Assembly: GCF_003052265.1 (NCBI RefSeq)
Contig: NZ_QANS01000002.1
Coordinates: forward strand, 558,001-622,000
From: Stenotrophobium rhamnosiphilum
GTDB taxonomy: Bacteria; Pseudomonadota; Gammaproteobacteria; Nevskiales; Nevskiaceae
Length of the DNA stretch: 64,000 nt
Direction: 5' to 3'
In this document: piece after piece, positions 6,634 to 15,392 of the stretch
Layout of the letters: every line of letters starts with the position of its first letter
Position numbering within the stretch: position 1 is the stretch's first letter
Made by a program: the position numbers and the translations under genes
The notes under the pieces: model-generated
Databases searched by the model: none
Told to the model about the DNA's origin: nothing
The model's input: the letters and a program-made list of their open reading frames with translations, nothing else

Positions 6634-7578
6634 ATGAAATTTAATAATATGAGCAGCGTCATTCGCAGCACCTTCTTGGTTGCCGTTATCGGCAGCACGG
6701 GCGTACTGCTAGCATCTTGTGCAGGACATGAAACGAAAGACCCGGGTGTTACCCGCGTTCGCGCCAATCTGACTGAGTTGCAATCTGATCCAAAGCTGGC
6801 AAACCGCGCACCCGTAGCGATGAAAGATGCTGCAGATGCCGTTTCTCAAGCAGAGCAAGAACAGAAAGACCCTTCAGTAACCGCGCATCTGGTTTATCTG
6901 GCGGATCAGAAGATCAATATCGCAAGAGCCAACGCTCAAACCAATTTCACTGAAGAGCAACGCAAAGCGCTCAGCGAACAGAATAGTCAGATCCAGTTGG
7001 ATGCCCGCACACGCGAAGCAGATTCTGCCAAGCGTGCAAACAACATGCTGCAGGCAGAAAATGATGCGGCCGCTATCAAGAGCAGCGAGCTGAAATCTCA
7101 GGCTGACAACGCCAACATGAGAAACAACCAGCTACAAGCACAAAGCGACAGCATCAATCAAAAGAATGATGCTCTTCAGGCGCAGTTGCTGGCACTAGAA
7201 GCGAAGAAAACAGATCGCGGCATGGTATTAACGCTAGGCGACGTTCTGTTCTCTACGGGTCGCTCTGATCTCAAAGCAGGCGGTGCTTCCAAGCTGAATC
7301 GCTTAACGACTTTTCTCGCACAGGCTCCAGATCGTACTGTACGCATCGAAGGTCATACCGATAATCGTGGCGGCGAAGCGTTGAATCAGGCGCTGTCACA
7401 GCGTCGTGCGGATTCAGTTGCGGCTTATCTCACCGGTCATGGAATTGATGCCCAGCGTGTTACGGCTGTCGGTTCGGGTTACAACTCGCCGATTGCGGAT
7501 AACAAAACTGAAGCTGGTCGTCAGGCTAATCGTCGTGTCGAAGTGATCATTTCGAATCCGGCGGTTGCAGCACGATAA
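6634..7578 (+). CDS. OmpA-family lipoprotein with DUF4398-like N-terminus
   Basis: The 314-residue protein has a lipoprotein signal (LLASC, Cys about 29), a DUF4398-like helical region (about 35-110), a long coiled coil with repeated Asn/Gln/Ala heptads (about 110-190), and a C-terminal OmpA peptidoglycan-binding domain (about 200-310, with EGHTDNRGGEALNQALSQRR). It probably tethers the outer membrane to the cell wall through meso-diaminopimelate. GGAGG precedes the ATG. It forms a pair with the preceding DUF4398 lipoprotein, under dyad copy F, and ends at a strong bidirectional terminator. Confidence 0.9.
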   Translation: MKFNNMSSVIRSTFLVAVIGSTGVLLASCAGHETKDPGVTRVRANLTELQSDPKLANRAPVAMKDAADAVSQAEQEQKDPSVTAHLVYLADQKINIARANAQTNFTEEQRKALSEQNSQIQLDARTREADSAKRANNMLQAENDAAAIKSSELKSQADNANMRNNQLQAQSDSINQKNDALQAQLLALEAKKTDRGMVLTLGDVLFSTGRSDLKAGGASKLNRLTTFLAQAPDRTVRIEGHTDNRGGEALNQALSQRRADSVAAYLTGHGIDAQRVTAVGSGYNSPIADNKTEAGRQANRRVEVIISNPAVAAR

Positions 7579-7620
7579 GTCAGTGTTAAGCGTCAAAATG
7601 GTTTGACGCCGCAGAACAAC

Positions 7621-7652
7621 AAAAAAGCCCAGAGTGATCTGGGCTTTTTTAT
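7621..7652. terminator. Bidirectional intrinsic terminator
   Basis: AAAAGCCCAG and CTGGGCTTTT form a stem with a 6-base loop, with A-run before and T-run after. It can terminate the OmpA-like operon on the plus strand and the metE-side transcript on the minus strand. Confidence 0.9.
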
Positions 7653-7661
7653 TTTCTGGAA

Positions 7662-7925
7662 CTACTCTCCGCGCATACAGCACGAGCAAAATCCTGCCAC
7701 GTGATACTCGGCATCAAACATTGGCAGCTCTGCAGCGAAATCTTGCTTCTTGCCATACATTTGAATGACCGAACTCTTCTGCGCAAGTGAGCTTTCCACA
7801 GCTCTCTCCACTCGTATCGACTGCTCATTCTCTACTGACATGACTTGCCTCATATGTAAGGTGATCAGACCTTTCTTGATCACACCGCTCTTTGCCCCGC
7901 GACTGGATTTAGCAAAATGAAACAT
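7662..7925 (-). CDS. Small cysteine-tailed protein downstream of metE
   Basis: This 87-residue product is not a family I recognise. It has a basic N-terminal third (MFHFAKSSRGAK), a charged middle, and a C-terminal Cys-x-Cys-Cys cluster (GFCSCCMRGE) that could bind metal or be redox-active. I chose the ATG at 7925 because it lies only 2 bases after the metE stop codon, which suggests translational coupling. No separate ribosome binding site is seen, and a shorter product from an internal ATG is possible. A strong terminator follows, so it is the last gene of the metE transcript. Confidence 0.5.
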   Translation of the reverse strand: MFHFAKSSRGAKSGVIKKGLITLHMRQVMSVENEQSIRVERAVESSLAQKSSVIQMYGKKQDFAAELPMFDAEYHVAGFCSCCMRGE

Positions 7926-7927
7926 GG

Positions 7928-10189
7928 CTAGGTCAAGGTCGCGCGCATTTCTTTTGCAGTTGCCACCATGCGCTCCAGCGCTGCTTCGGTTTCTGGCCAA
8001 GCACGGGTCTTGAGCCCGCAGTCTGGATTCACCCAAAGACGTTCAGCCGGAACTACCGCCAGCGCACGTTGCAACAGCGTCTTCATTTCATCTGCTGCTG
8101 GCACACGCGGCGAGTGAATGTCGTAGAGGCCCGGGCCGATGTCATTCGGATATTTGAACTCGGCAAAGCCATCAAGCAGCTTCATGCGAGCGCGTGAAGT
8201 TTCGATGGTGATGACGTCAGCATCCAGCGCCGCAATCGACGGCAGAATATCGTTGAACTCCGAGTAGCACATGTGCGTGTGGATCTGCGTTTCGTCACGC
8301 ACACCAGAAGCAGTAATGCGGAAGGCGCGAACCGCCCAGTCGAGATACTCCGGCCAATCGGCTTTCTTCAACGGCAGACCTTCGCGGATTGTTGGTTCAT
8401 CAATCTGAATCACCTTGATACCCGCGGCTTCGAGATCAACAACTTCATCACGCAGCGCGAGCGCCAACTGCAAAGCAACATCACGCTTCGGCAGATCATC
8501 GCGCACGAAACTCCAGAACAGCATCGTCAGTGGGCCGCTGAGCATGCCCTTCATCGGCTTCGTCGTCAGGCTCTGCGCATACTTCGTCCACTCGACCGTC
8601 ATCGCCTTGGGGCGTGAGACATCACCGTAAATCACTGGCGGTTTCACGCAGCGTGAGCCATAGCTCTGCACCCAGCCAAGCTGAGTGAAGGCGTAGCCGT
8701 CCATCTGCTCGCCGAAGTACTCAACCATGTCATTGCGCTCAGGCTCGCCATGGACGAGCACATCGATGTCGAGCTGCTCCTGCTTGTCGACTACAAATTT
8801 GATCTCGGCTTTCATTGCAGCGATGTAATCCGCTTCACTGAGCTTGCCCGCTTTGAATGAAGCACGTGCATTTCGGATTTCCGCCGTCTGCGGGAAAGAT
8901 CCGATTGTCGTCGTTGGCAGCTTTGGCAAATTAAGAACTGCTTGCTGGGCCGCGATGCGCTTGCCAAACACTGACTGGCGTTCGGTATCGCTGTCCTTCA
9001 ACGCCGCAACACGCGCACGAATATCCGCGCGCTTGGTGCTCGGCGCATTGCGGCGATCTTCAATCGCTTTCGCAGCCACCTGAAGTTCTTTCCACACACC
9101 CGCTTCGCCTTCATTCATGGCGCGCTTGAGTAGTGCCAGTTCATCGAGCTTCTGATTAGCGAATGCCATCCAGTTCTTGATACGCGGATCAAGTTTTGTT
9201 TCCTGCGCCAAATCGTGCGGGACATGCAGCAATGAGCTTGACGCAGAAATCCACAGACGTTCGCCAAGCACGGCTTTGATTTCGTGCAGCGTCGTTAATG
9301 CTCTGGCCAGATCGCTGCGCCACAAATTACGTCCATCAATGACGCCAGCAGACAGCACCTTGTTCTCAGGCCAATCTTTCAGGAACGCATCAAGCTGTGC
9401 GGGTGCACGCACCAAATCGAGGTGCAGGCCATCAATCGGAATTCTCTTCAGCAACTCCGCATGCGCAGAGACATCGCCGAAGTAAGTGGCGAGCAGAACT
9501 TTGGAACCCGCTGTGCAGAGTTCGCGGAACACTATTGGATATGCAGCCAGCCAATCCTGTGGCAGATCGAGCGACAGAATCGGTTCATCAATCTGCACCC
9601 ACTCCACGCCCTGCGCTTTCAGATCGCCGAGCAGCACCCAGTAAGAATTGAGCAGCGAGGACAGCAGCGTGAGTTTGTCGAAGCCCGCTTCTGCAGAGGA
9701 CAGCCATAGCCACGTCAGCGGCCCTGGCAGCACAACTTTCACCGCGTGCCCCAGCTCGCGTGCTTCGCTCACTTCTGGCAACAGCCAATCACGATTCAGC
9801 TTGAACTGCGTTTCGGCACCAATCTCAGGAACGAGATAGTGGTAGTTAGTGTTGAACCACTTCTTCATCGCCAACGCCGGTTGTTGCGGGGTGCCGCGAG
9901 CCATTGCGAAATAGCCGGACAGATCGACGCTGGTTAGATCGAAACGTTTGGGTGCGGCACCGAATAAGGCCGTGACGTTGTGCAAGTGGTCGTAGAACGC
10001 GAAATCACCCACTGTCACGTAATCGAGGCCCGCAGCTTTCTGCAGATCCCAATGACGACGACGTAGTTCTTTCGCCGTTTCTTTTAGGCCGGCCTGATCA
10101 AGCGTGCCTTTCCAATGCGCCTCGGTAGCTGCTTTAAGTTCGCGGCGAGCGCCGATGCGGGGGAAGCCGAGGATGTGAGCGGTAGACAT
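7928..10189 (-). CDS. metE: Cobalamin-independent methionine synthase
   Basis: MetE transfers the methyl group of 5-methyltetrahydropteroyl-triglutamate to homocysteine to form methionine. The 753-residue length equals that of the E. coli enzyme. The N-terminal barrel begins [15 protein letters not shown], and the C-terminal barrel carries the zinc/homocysteine ligands His639 and Cys641 (HTHMCYSEF) and the later Cys in [10 protein letters not shown] chose ATG 10189 (MSTAHILG), which matches family N-termini, over an upstream in-frame codon at 10219. It is divergent from metR, with a MetR box between them. Confidence 0.97.
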   Translation of the reverse strand: MSTAHILGFPRIGARRELKAATEAHWKGTLDQAGLKETAKELRRRHWDLQKAAGLDYVTVGDFAFYDHLHNVTALFGAAPKRFDLTSVDLSGYFAMARGTPQQPALAMKKWFNTNYHYLVPEIGAETQFKLNRDWLLPEVSEARELGHAVKVVLPGPLTWLWLSSAEAGFDKLTLLSSLLNSYWVLLGDLKAQGVEWVQIDEPILSLDLPQDWLAAYPIVFRELCTAGSKVLLATYFGDVSAHAELLKRIPIDGLHLDLVRAPAQLDAFLKDWPENKVLSAGVIDGRNLWRSDLARALTTLHEIKAVLGERLWISASSSLLHVPHDLAQETKLDPRIKNWMAFANQKLDELALLKRAMNEGEAGVWKELQVAAKAIEDRRNAPSTKRADIRARVAALKDSDTERQSVFGKRIAAQQAVLNLPKLPTTTIGSFPQTAEIRNARASFKAGKLSEADYIAAMKAEIKFVVDKQEQLDIDVLVHGEPERNDMVEYFGEQMDGYAFTQLGWVQSYGSRCVKPPVIYGDVSRPKAMTVEWTKYAQSLTTKPMKGMLSGPLTMLFWSFVRDDLPKRDVALQLALALRDEVVDLEAAGIKVIQIDEPTIREGLPLKKADWPEYLDWAVRAFRITASGVRDETQIHTHMCYSEFNDILPSIAALDADVITIETSRARMKLLDGFAEFKYPNDIGPGLYDIHSPRVPAADEMKTLLQRALAVVPAERLWVNPDCGLKTRAWPETEAALERMVATAKEMRATLT

Positions 10190-10269
10190 GTGCGAAACCC
10201 GATTTGGACAGGCGCGCATGCTCGGTTACGGTCATGTATTATTCAATCTCACAGATTTACTAATTAATG

Positions 10270-10282
10270 TGAATTAAATTCA
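10270..10282. promoter_or_regulatory. MetR box
   Basis: The sequence TGAATTAAATTCA is a perfect match to the MetR consensus TGAA-N5-TTCA. It lies 81 bases upstream of metE and its last base is the A of the metR ATG, so bound MetR would activate metE and block metR. A lone TTCA half-site at 10242-10245 could be a second weak contact. Confidence 0.8.
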
Positions 10283-11181
10283 TGTCACAATCTCCCTTAG
10301 AAATCCGTCACTTGCAGACGATTCTCGCGCTTTCAGACACAGGATCGCTGGCCAAAGCCGCAGATCGCGTGTTCGTAACGCAGTCCGCGCTCTCGCATCA
10401 GCTCAAGGCGCTGGAGACGCATTACGGCTCGCCATTGTTTGAACGCAACACCAAACCCTTGCGCTTCACACAGGCGGGCGCGCGACTGTTGGCACTCGCG
10501 CGCGAAGTGACTTCACTCACCTCAGACGCCGAGCGCGAAATTTCACAATGGGTCTCTGGCCGCAGCGGCGAACTGCGCGTTGCCGTCGAATGCCATACCT
10601 GTTTCGACTGGCTGATGCCAGCGATGGATGCATTCCGTGAACACTGGCCCGAAGTCGAACTCGATCTCGTCAGCGGCTTTCATACTGAACCGATCTCATT
10701 GGTCGAAGGCAGCACAGCAGACTTCGCCGTAATTCACGATAAGCCTGCTGCACGTGCAGGCATCGTCACCGAACATCTTTTCACCTACGAGACTTTGGCG
10801 ATCCTGTCGCCCAAACATCCGCTCGCAGATAAACCTTTTCTACAGCCCAAAGATTTCCAATCAGAAACGCTGATCAGTTATCCGGTCGATGACGAAATGC
10901 TCGACGTCGTTCGCCACTTCCTCGCACCTGCACGCATCAAAGCCAAGCGTAGAAATGTAGAACTGACCGTAGCGATTCTGCAGCTCGTTGCAAGCGGAAG
11001 AGGCATCGCCGCACTTCCAGAGTGGAGCGTGAAGCCCTATCTGGATCGCGGCTACGTTGTTGGAAAATCATTGGGGCCGAATGGCTTAAAGTGCGAACTG
11101 CACGCAGCGATGCCAGAGAGTCTCGCCAATAAACCTTATATGCGCGACTTCATTTCGAAGGTGCGGTCTGTTTCGCTATAA
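10282..11181 (+). CDS. metR: LysR-type regulator of methionine synthesis
   Basis: This 299-residue LysR-family protein has an N-terminal winged helix-turn-helix (about 5-65, LEIRHLQTILALSDTGSLAKAAD) and a periplasmic-binding-like effector domain (about 90-295). Its position divergent to metE, with a perfect TGAA-N5-TTCA box between them, identifies it as MetR, which activates metE in response to homocysteine. No ribosome binding site is visible before the ATG because that space is taken by the box. Confidence 0.95.
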   Translation: MSQSPLEIRHLQTILALSDTGSLAKAADRVFVTQSALSHQLKALETHYGSPLFERNTKPLRFTQAGARLLALAREVTSLTSDAEREISQWVSGRSGELRVAVECHTCFDWLMPAMDAFREHWPEVELDLVSGFHTEPISLVEGSTADFAVIHDKPAARAGIVTEHLFTYETLAILSPKHPLADKPFLQPKDFQSETLISYPVDDEMLDVVRHFLAPARIKAKRRNVELTVAILQLVASGRGIAALPEWSVKPYLDRGYVVGKSLGPNGLKCELHAAMPESLANKPYMRDFISKVRSVSL

Positions 11182-11210
11182 CGCGTGTAGATGACAGACC
11201 GCCTTCGACA

Positions 11211-11663
11211 CTAGCTGGGCTTACGTGCGTTTGCGCGCAGCTGATAAATGCCGCTGCTCGTCGCGACGGTCGTGCCGTCAGCGGTTTTAATCTCGCCTTC
11301 CAATACAAACTCAGCCTTACCCTTGGCATCCGCCTCGGCTTGCAGTTCGGCGATGCGCGCGTCGCTGATGCTGATCTCGATGGTGACATCAGTAGTCACT
11401 GGTTTGAGGAATTTGATGGTCTGTTCGCGCACGATGGGGAAATAGCGGGCGACATCGAAACTGGAGAGGAACAACGCGCCGCCGGGGATTTCGGCGAGCG
11501 TGTACAGCGCACCGGCGTACATGGTGCCGATGTGGTTGCCGTTGCCTGCAAAGGGCATCTGGCATTTAACCCGGCCTTTTTCGAGTTCCAGCACCTTGAG
11601 GCCGGAGCGCTCAACGAACTTGATGCCGGTTTCCAAAACTTTTTTCGCTTGGTTTAAATCCAT
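11211..11663 (-). CDS. Hotdog-fold thioesterase (DUF4442/YiiD C-terminal type)
   Basis: The 150-residue protein has the single hotdog-domain pattern of the DUF4442/YiiD-C group: an N-terminal helix, HIGTMYAGALYTLAEIPGGAL in the central helix, then four beta strands ending TSSGIYQLR. Members are predicted acyl-CoA or acyl-ACP thioesterases; the substrate cannot be read from the sequence. It is convergent with metR and divergent from the lipid-modification genes at 11715, an acyl-processing neighbourhood that fits the prediction. Confidence 0.75.
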   Translation of the reverse strand: MDLNQAKKVLETGIKFVERSGLKVLELEKGRVKCQMPFAGNGNHIGTMYAGALYTLAEIPGGALFLSSFDVARYFPIVREQTIKFLKPVTTDVTIEISISDARIAELQAEADAKGKAEFVLEGEIKTADGTTVATSSGIYQLRANARKPS

Positions 11664-11714
11664 TTTCGTGTTGTCCTCGTATTGTCTATAAGCAAGTTTA
11701 ACGATTTGAGACCT

Positions 11715-12494
11715 ATGAGCCCACTAAACGCCTTCTGGATCAGTGTTGTGATTGTGGTCAGCGCCAAGACCGTGGCCTGGCTGATGCAACTACGCACCCG
11801 TAACGCAGGGCTGGTGGATGCAATCTGGGCGTGGACACTGGGCGGGTTGGCTGTGTTTTATGCGACCGTGGGTAGCGCACCGGAAAGCACACGTACCGTG
11901 CTTGGACTCATGGGCGGACTCTGGGGTCTGCGTTTGGGCACGCATCTGTGGCGGCGCAACTACGGCAAGCCAGAAGACTTTCGCTATGCCGAGTTCCGCG
12001 AGAAATGGGGCTCACGCGCTAACTTCAATATGTTCTGGTTCTTCCAATTTCAGAACATCTTCACGCTGCTCCTCTCTGGCAGCGCTTTTATCGCGATTGC
12101 GTATCGGCCCGATGCGCCGTCTTCACTTGCGATCGTTGCGGCGGGCCTGATCTGGCTCCTATCCGTGATTGGCGAAGCGATCGCGGATTCGCAGATGGAA
12201 GCGTTTCGGAATAACCCAGCCAATAAAGGCCGCGTCTGTCGCGAAGGCTTATGGCGTTGGTCGCGACATCCCAATTATTTCTTTGAGTGTTTGCATTGGG
12301 TGGCGTATTTGCCGCTGGCACTCAGTGCGCCATGGGGTTGGACCTCGCTTGTCGCTCCGCTGGTGATGGCGTTTTTGCTCACCAAGCTTTCAGGCATGCC
12401 GATTCTTGAAGAAGAAATGGCAAAGCGGAAACCGGGTTATGCCGATTACATTCGAACAACCAGCGCGCTGATTCCCTGGCCGCCAAAAGACTGA
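11715..12494 (+). CDS. DUF1295 membrane protein (steroid 5-alpha-reductase-like)
   Basis: The 259-residue protein has about six transmembrane helices and the C-terminal family signature: REGLWRWSRHPNYFFECLHW (about 185-205) and a Lys-x-x-Tyr-x-x-Tyr near the end (KRKPGYADYI). DUF1295 proteins resemble NADPH-dependent steroid reductases and isoprenylcysteine methyltransferases, and often sit with cyclopropane-fatty-acid synthase genes, as here. It probably reduces or otherwise modifies membrane lipid acyl chains. I chose ATG 11715 over an in-frame TTG at 11682. Confidence 0.85.
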   Translation: MSPLNAFWISVVIVVSAKTVAWLMQLRTRNAGLVDAIWAWTLGGLAVFYATVGSAPESTRTVLGLMGGLWGLRLGTHLWRRNYGKPEDFRYAEFREKWGSRANFNMFWFFQFQNIFTLLLSGSAFIAIAYRPDAPSSLAIVAAGLIWLLSVIGEAIADSQMEAFRNNPANKGRVCREGLWRWSRHPNYFFECLHWVAYLPLALSAPWGWTSLVAPLVMAFLLTKLSGMPILEEEMAKRKPGYADYIRTTSALIPWPPKD

Positions 12495-12507
12495 ATTCGA
12501 CTCTTGT

Positions 12508-12537
12508 TCCCTCTCCCCACGACAGTGCGGAGAGGGA
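12508..12537. repeat. Intergenic hairpin
   Basis: TCCCTCTCC (12508-12516) and GGAGAGGGA (12529-12537) form a perfect 9-bp stem around a 12-base loop, between the DUF1295 gene and the cyclopropane synthase-like gene. It resembles dispersed REP-type hairpins. There is no T-run, so read-through to the next gene is likely. Confidence 0.5.
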
Positions 12538-12576
12538 GCTTAAAGACACACCACACTTTCATTACTGACTAAAAAC

Positions 12577-13620
12577 ATGAACCCAATCGATCTCGTAGAA
12601 AAAGGCTATGTCCCCGATGTGCTCACTCGCGCAGCGATGCGCAAGTTGATGGCGCAGCGTTTGGTCGATGAGTCTGCAGGCGATGGCGAAGAACGTTCGC
12701 GTCGCTTTAACGATTTTCTGGATGAGCTACGCGTCAGCCCGATTGCGGTAGAAACAAAAGCCGCCAACGAACAACACTACGAAGTGCCCGCAGAATTCTT
12801 TCATCTGCACCTTGGCCCTCGCCTCAAATACTCCTGCGCGCTTTACACCAACGGCAATGAAACGCTGGCGCAGGCTGAGGAGAAAATGTTTTCGCTCTAT
12901 GCGGAGCGTGCGCAACTCAAGAATGGCTTACGCATTCTTGATCTGGGCTGTGGCTGGGGCTCGCTGTCGCTATGGCTGGCAGAGAAATATCCGAACTCAC
13001 AGATTGTTGGCCTCTCGAACTCTCATGGCCAGCGCGAGTTCATCATGCGCCGCGCCAAAGAACGTGGCTTTAATAATCTGACCATCCTTACTGGCAACAT
13101 TGTCGATTTCGAAATCCCTGCCGAGCAACTGCAATACGGTTTTGATCGCGTGATGTCGATTGAAATGTTTGAGCACATGAAGAACTACGGTCTGTTGCTC
13201 AAAAAGGTTTCGCGCTGGATGAATGCGGATGCGAAATTGTTTGTTCATATCTTCGTGCACAAGCTTCTCGCCTACCACTTTGAAGTAAAGGACGGCAGCG
13301 ATTGGATGAGCCAGTACTTCTTCACCGGCGGCACTATGCCTAGTGAAAATCTGCTGCTGAATTTTCAAGACGATGTGAAACTCCAGCAACAATGGTGGGT
13401 CTCAGGCACGCATTATGAGAAAACCTCCAACCACTGGCTGGATGGCATGGATGCCAAGAAAGCCGAGATCATGAACGTCTTCCGTGCAGGCTATGGCGAG
13501 AAGGATGCCGTGATCTGGTTCAATCGCTGGCGCATGTTTTATATGGCCGTGGCGGAATTGTTCGGCTATAACAAGGGCAACGAATGGGGCGTGGCGCATT
13601 ACCTGTTCAATAAACGCTAA
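12577..13620 (+). CDS. Cyclopropane-fatty-acyl-phospholipid synthase family methyltransferase
   Basis: The 347-residue protein is a class I SAM-dependent methyltransferase: motif I is LRILDLGCGWGSLSLWLAEKYP (about 116-137) and the family motif VMSIEMFEHMKNYG follows. The Glu-His and Tyr residues typical of cyclopropane synthases are present, but at 347 residues it is shorter than the E. coli Cfa (382), mainly at the N-terminus. It would add a methylene or methyl group to unsaturated acyl chains of membrane phospholipids. With the DUF1295 protein before it and an exported protein after it, it may make something other than a plain cyclopropane. Confidence 0.85.
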   Translation: MNPIDLVEKGYVPDVLTRAAMRKLMAQRLVDESAGDGEERSRRFNDFLDELRVSPIAVETKAANEQHYEVPAEFFHLHLGPRLKYSCALYTNGNETLAQAEEKMFSLYAERAQLKNGLRILDLGCGWGSLSLWLAEKYPNSQIVGLSNSHGQREFIMRRAKERGFNNLTILTGNIVDFEIPAEQLQYGFDRVMSIEMFEHMKNYGLLLKKVSRWMNADAKLFVHIFVHKLLAYHFEVKDGSDWMSQYFFTGGTMPSENLLLNFQDDVKLQQQWWVSGTHYEKTSNHWLDGMDAKKAEIMNVFRAGYGEKDAVIWFNRWRMFYMAVAELFGYNKGNEWGVAHYLFNKR

Positions 13621-13642
13621 AAACTAAGAGTTCAGAATTCTC

Positions 13643-14395
13643 ATGCTCAAAAAAATATTAGCCGTGCTATTGCTCGTTAGCGCCCTGCCCGCTTCAGCAG
13701 CAGGCGATGAAGTGCAGCGCTTTTATGGCTACGCCTATGATCAGAAGAGCGGCAAATACCTCTATACCGAAGTGCATGAGCAGCGCTCAAACGGTGATCG
13801 CTGGCTTGGCGGCACGATGAAGTACTTCGATGCGCAGGGAAAACAGATCGGCAATAAGACGTTGGATTTCTCCAAAGACAATTACATCCCGCTGTATCAC
13901 CTCGTCCTCAATCGCGATGGTTTCGAAGAAGGCATTAGCGCCATCACTGGCGATAAGGTGGAGATTTTTAAGCGCAGCGGCAGCGACAAACCAGTGGAAC
14001 GCAAGCAAGTTGATCGGGCCGCAGCGATGGCTGCTGACTCCGGCTTTCACGCTTATATCCGCGCCAACTTTGCTGAATTGATGGCGGGCAAAACCATTGC
14101 TTTCAAACTCGTGGCTGCTGGCAATCTCGACGCCTTTAAATTCCGCATCAAGCGCATTGAAGACGGCAGCTTCGAGAGCGCACCGATCGTTCGCTTTCGT
14201 GTGGAGCCCGATTCCATGCTGCGTTTTGTGATTGACCCGCTGGAACTCAGCTACGAAGCCAAGACGCGCAAACTGCTGGAATATCGCGGTATCTCTAACG
14301 TGCATGACAGCAGCGGCAACCCCTATGTCGCGCGCATTGCCTACTACAGTAAGCCTCCCGCAGACGCGCCAAAGACCCTGCCGCCGCTGCAATAG
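13643..14395 (+). CDS. Exported protein of the lipid-modification cluster
   Basis: The 250-residue product has a signal peptide (MLKKILAVLLLVSALPASAA, cleavage about residue 20) and a mature beta-rich domain with many aromatic residues (FYGYAYDQKSGKYLYTE, ISNVHDSSGNPYVARIAYYS). I recognise no experimentally studied family. It follows the cyclopropane synthase-like gene by 22 bases and is probably co-transcribed. It may bind or carry a lipid in the periplasm, but that is inferred from position only. Confidence 0.65.
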   Translation: MLKKILAVLLLVSALPASAAGDEVQRFYGYAYDQKSGKYLYTEVHEQRSNGDRWLGGTMKYFDAQGKQIGNKTLDFSKDNYIPLYHLVLNRDGFEEGISAITGDKVEIFKRSGSDKPVERKQVDRAAAMAADSGFHAYIRANFAELMAGKTIAFKLVAAGNLDAFKFRIKRIEDGSFESAPIVRFRVEPDSMLRFVIDPLELSYEAKTRKLLEYRGISNVHDSSGNPYVARIAYYSKPPADAPKTLPPLQ

Positions 14396-14453
14396 TTGGC
14401 CTTAGACGAGCGCTTGGGCAGAATAGCCGCCCCATCGCCGTCTATGTGCCGCC

Positions 14454-15326
14454 GTGACTACCCAGCCTGAAACCACCGCCCGCCTGCTGATTACCTGCCC
14501 GGATCGTCCCGGCATCGTTTCGGCTGTCACTACTTTTTTGTATCACCACGGCGTGAATATCACCGAGCTGGATCAGCATTCGTCTGATCCCAGCGGCGGC
14601 AAATTCTTTTTGCGTTTGGAATTTCAAACGCCAACGCTAGATGTTTCGATCAGCGCACTGCGTCAGGCTTTTGGTGATGTCGTCGCTAAACCTTTCGGCA
14701 TGCAGTGGCACATCACACAGGCCAGTGAGCGTCCGCGCATGGCGGTGCTCGTATCCAAGCATGATCACGCGCTGATGGAATTGCTGTGGCGCTGGCAACG
14801 TGGAGAGTTGCAGGTCGATATCCCGATGGTGATTTCGAATCACGCTGACCTGCGTGCGGCTGTCGAGAGTTTTGGCGTGCGCTTTGAGCACGTGCCGGTG
14901 ACGGCTGAAACGCATGCAGAGGCTGAAGCAAAAATGCTGGCGCTGCTAAAAGATCAGACCGACTTCATCGTGCTCGCACGTTATATGCGTGTGCTGACAG
15001 GTGATTTCGTTTCACATTATCCCAGCCGCATCGTCAATATTCATCACTCCTTCTTGCCCGCATTCGCAGGTGCTGATCCCTACCTGCAGGCGTATAAGCA
15101 CGGCGTGAAGATCATTGGTGCGACGGCGCATTACGTGACGGCAGAGTTGGATCAAGGCCCGATCATTGAGCAAGACACCGCGCGCGTTTCGCATCGCCAT
15201 TCGATTGGCGATCTCAAACGTTTGGGTCGTGATCTCGAACGTCAGGTTCTTGCCCGCGCCGTGCGTTGGCACGTGGAAGATCGTGTGATTGTAGATGGCA
15301 ATAAGACGGTGATCTTTGCGCAGTAA
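14454..15326 (+). CDS. purU: Formyltetrahydrofolate deformylase
   Basis: PurU hydrolyses 10-formyltetrahydrofolate to formate and tetrahydrofolate, balancing one-carbon pools. The 290-residue protein has an N-terminal ACT domain (about 8-85, RLLITCPDRPGIVSAVTTFL) and a formyltransferase-fold domain with catalytic motifs IVNIHHSFLPAFAG and TAHYVTAELDQGPIIEQD. Translation appears to begin at GTG 14454. No operon partner follows: a perfect palindromic terminator lies just downstream. Confidence 0.93.
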   Translation: MTTQPETTARLLITCPDRPGIVSAVTTFLYHHGVNITELDQHSSDPSGGKFFLRLEFQTPTLDVSISALRQAFGDVVAKPFGMQWHITQASERPRMAVLVSKHDHALMELLWRWQRGELQVDIPMVISNHADLRAAVESFGVRFEHVPVTAETHAEAEAKMLALLKDQTDFIVLARYMRVLTGDFVSHYPSRIVNIHHSFLPAFAGADPYLQAYKHGVKIIGATAHYVTAELDQGPIIEQDTARVSHRHSIGDLKRLGRDLERQVLARAVRWHVEDRVIVDGNKTVIFAQ

Positions 15327-15343
15327 TAAATAACGATGCTCAC

Positions 15344-15380
15344 AAACAGAAATGCCGCTCAATGAGCGGCATTTCTGTTT
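15344..15380. terminator. Bidirectional terminator (perfect palindrome)
   Basis: A 17-base arm, AAACAGAAATGCCGCTC, and its exact complement flank an AAT loop. The A-rich and T-rich ends allow it to stop both purU and the convergent acyl-CoA synthetase transcript. Confidence 0.9.
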
Positions 15381-15392
15381 AAACGGTGTGCT

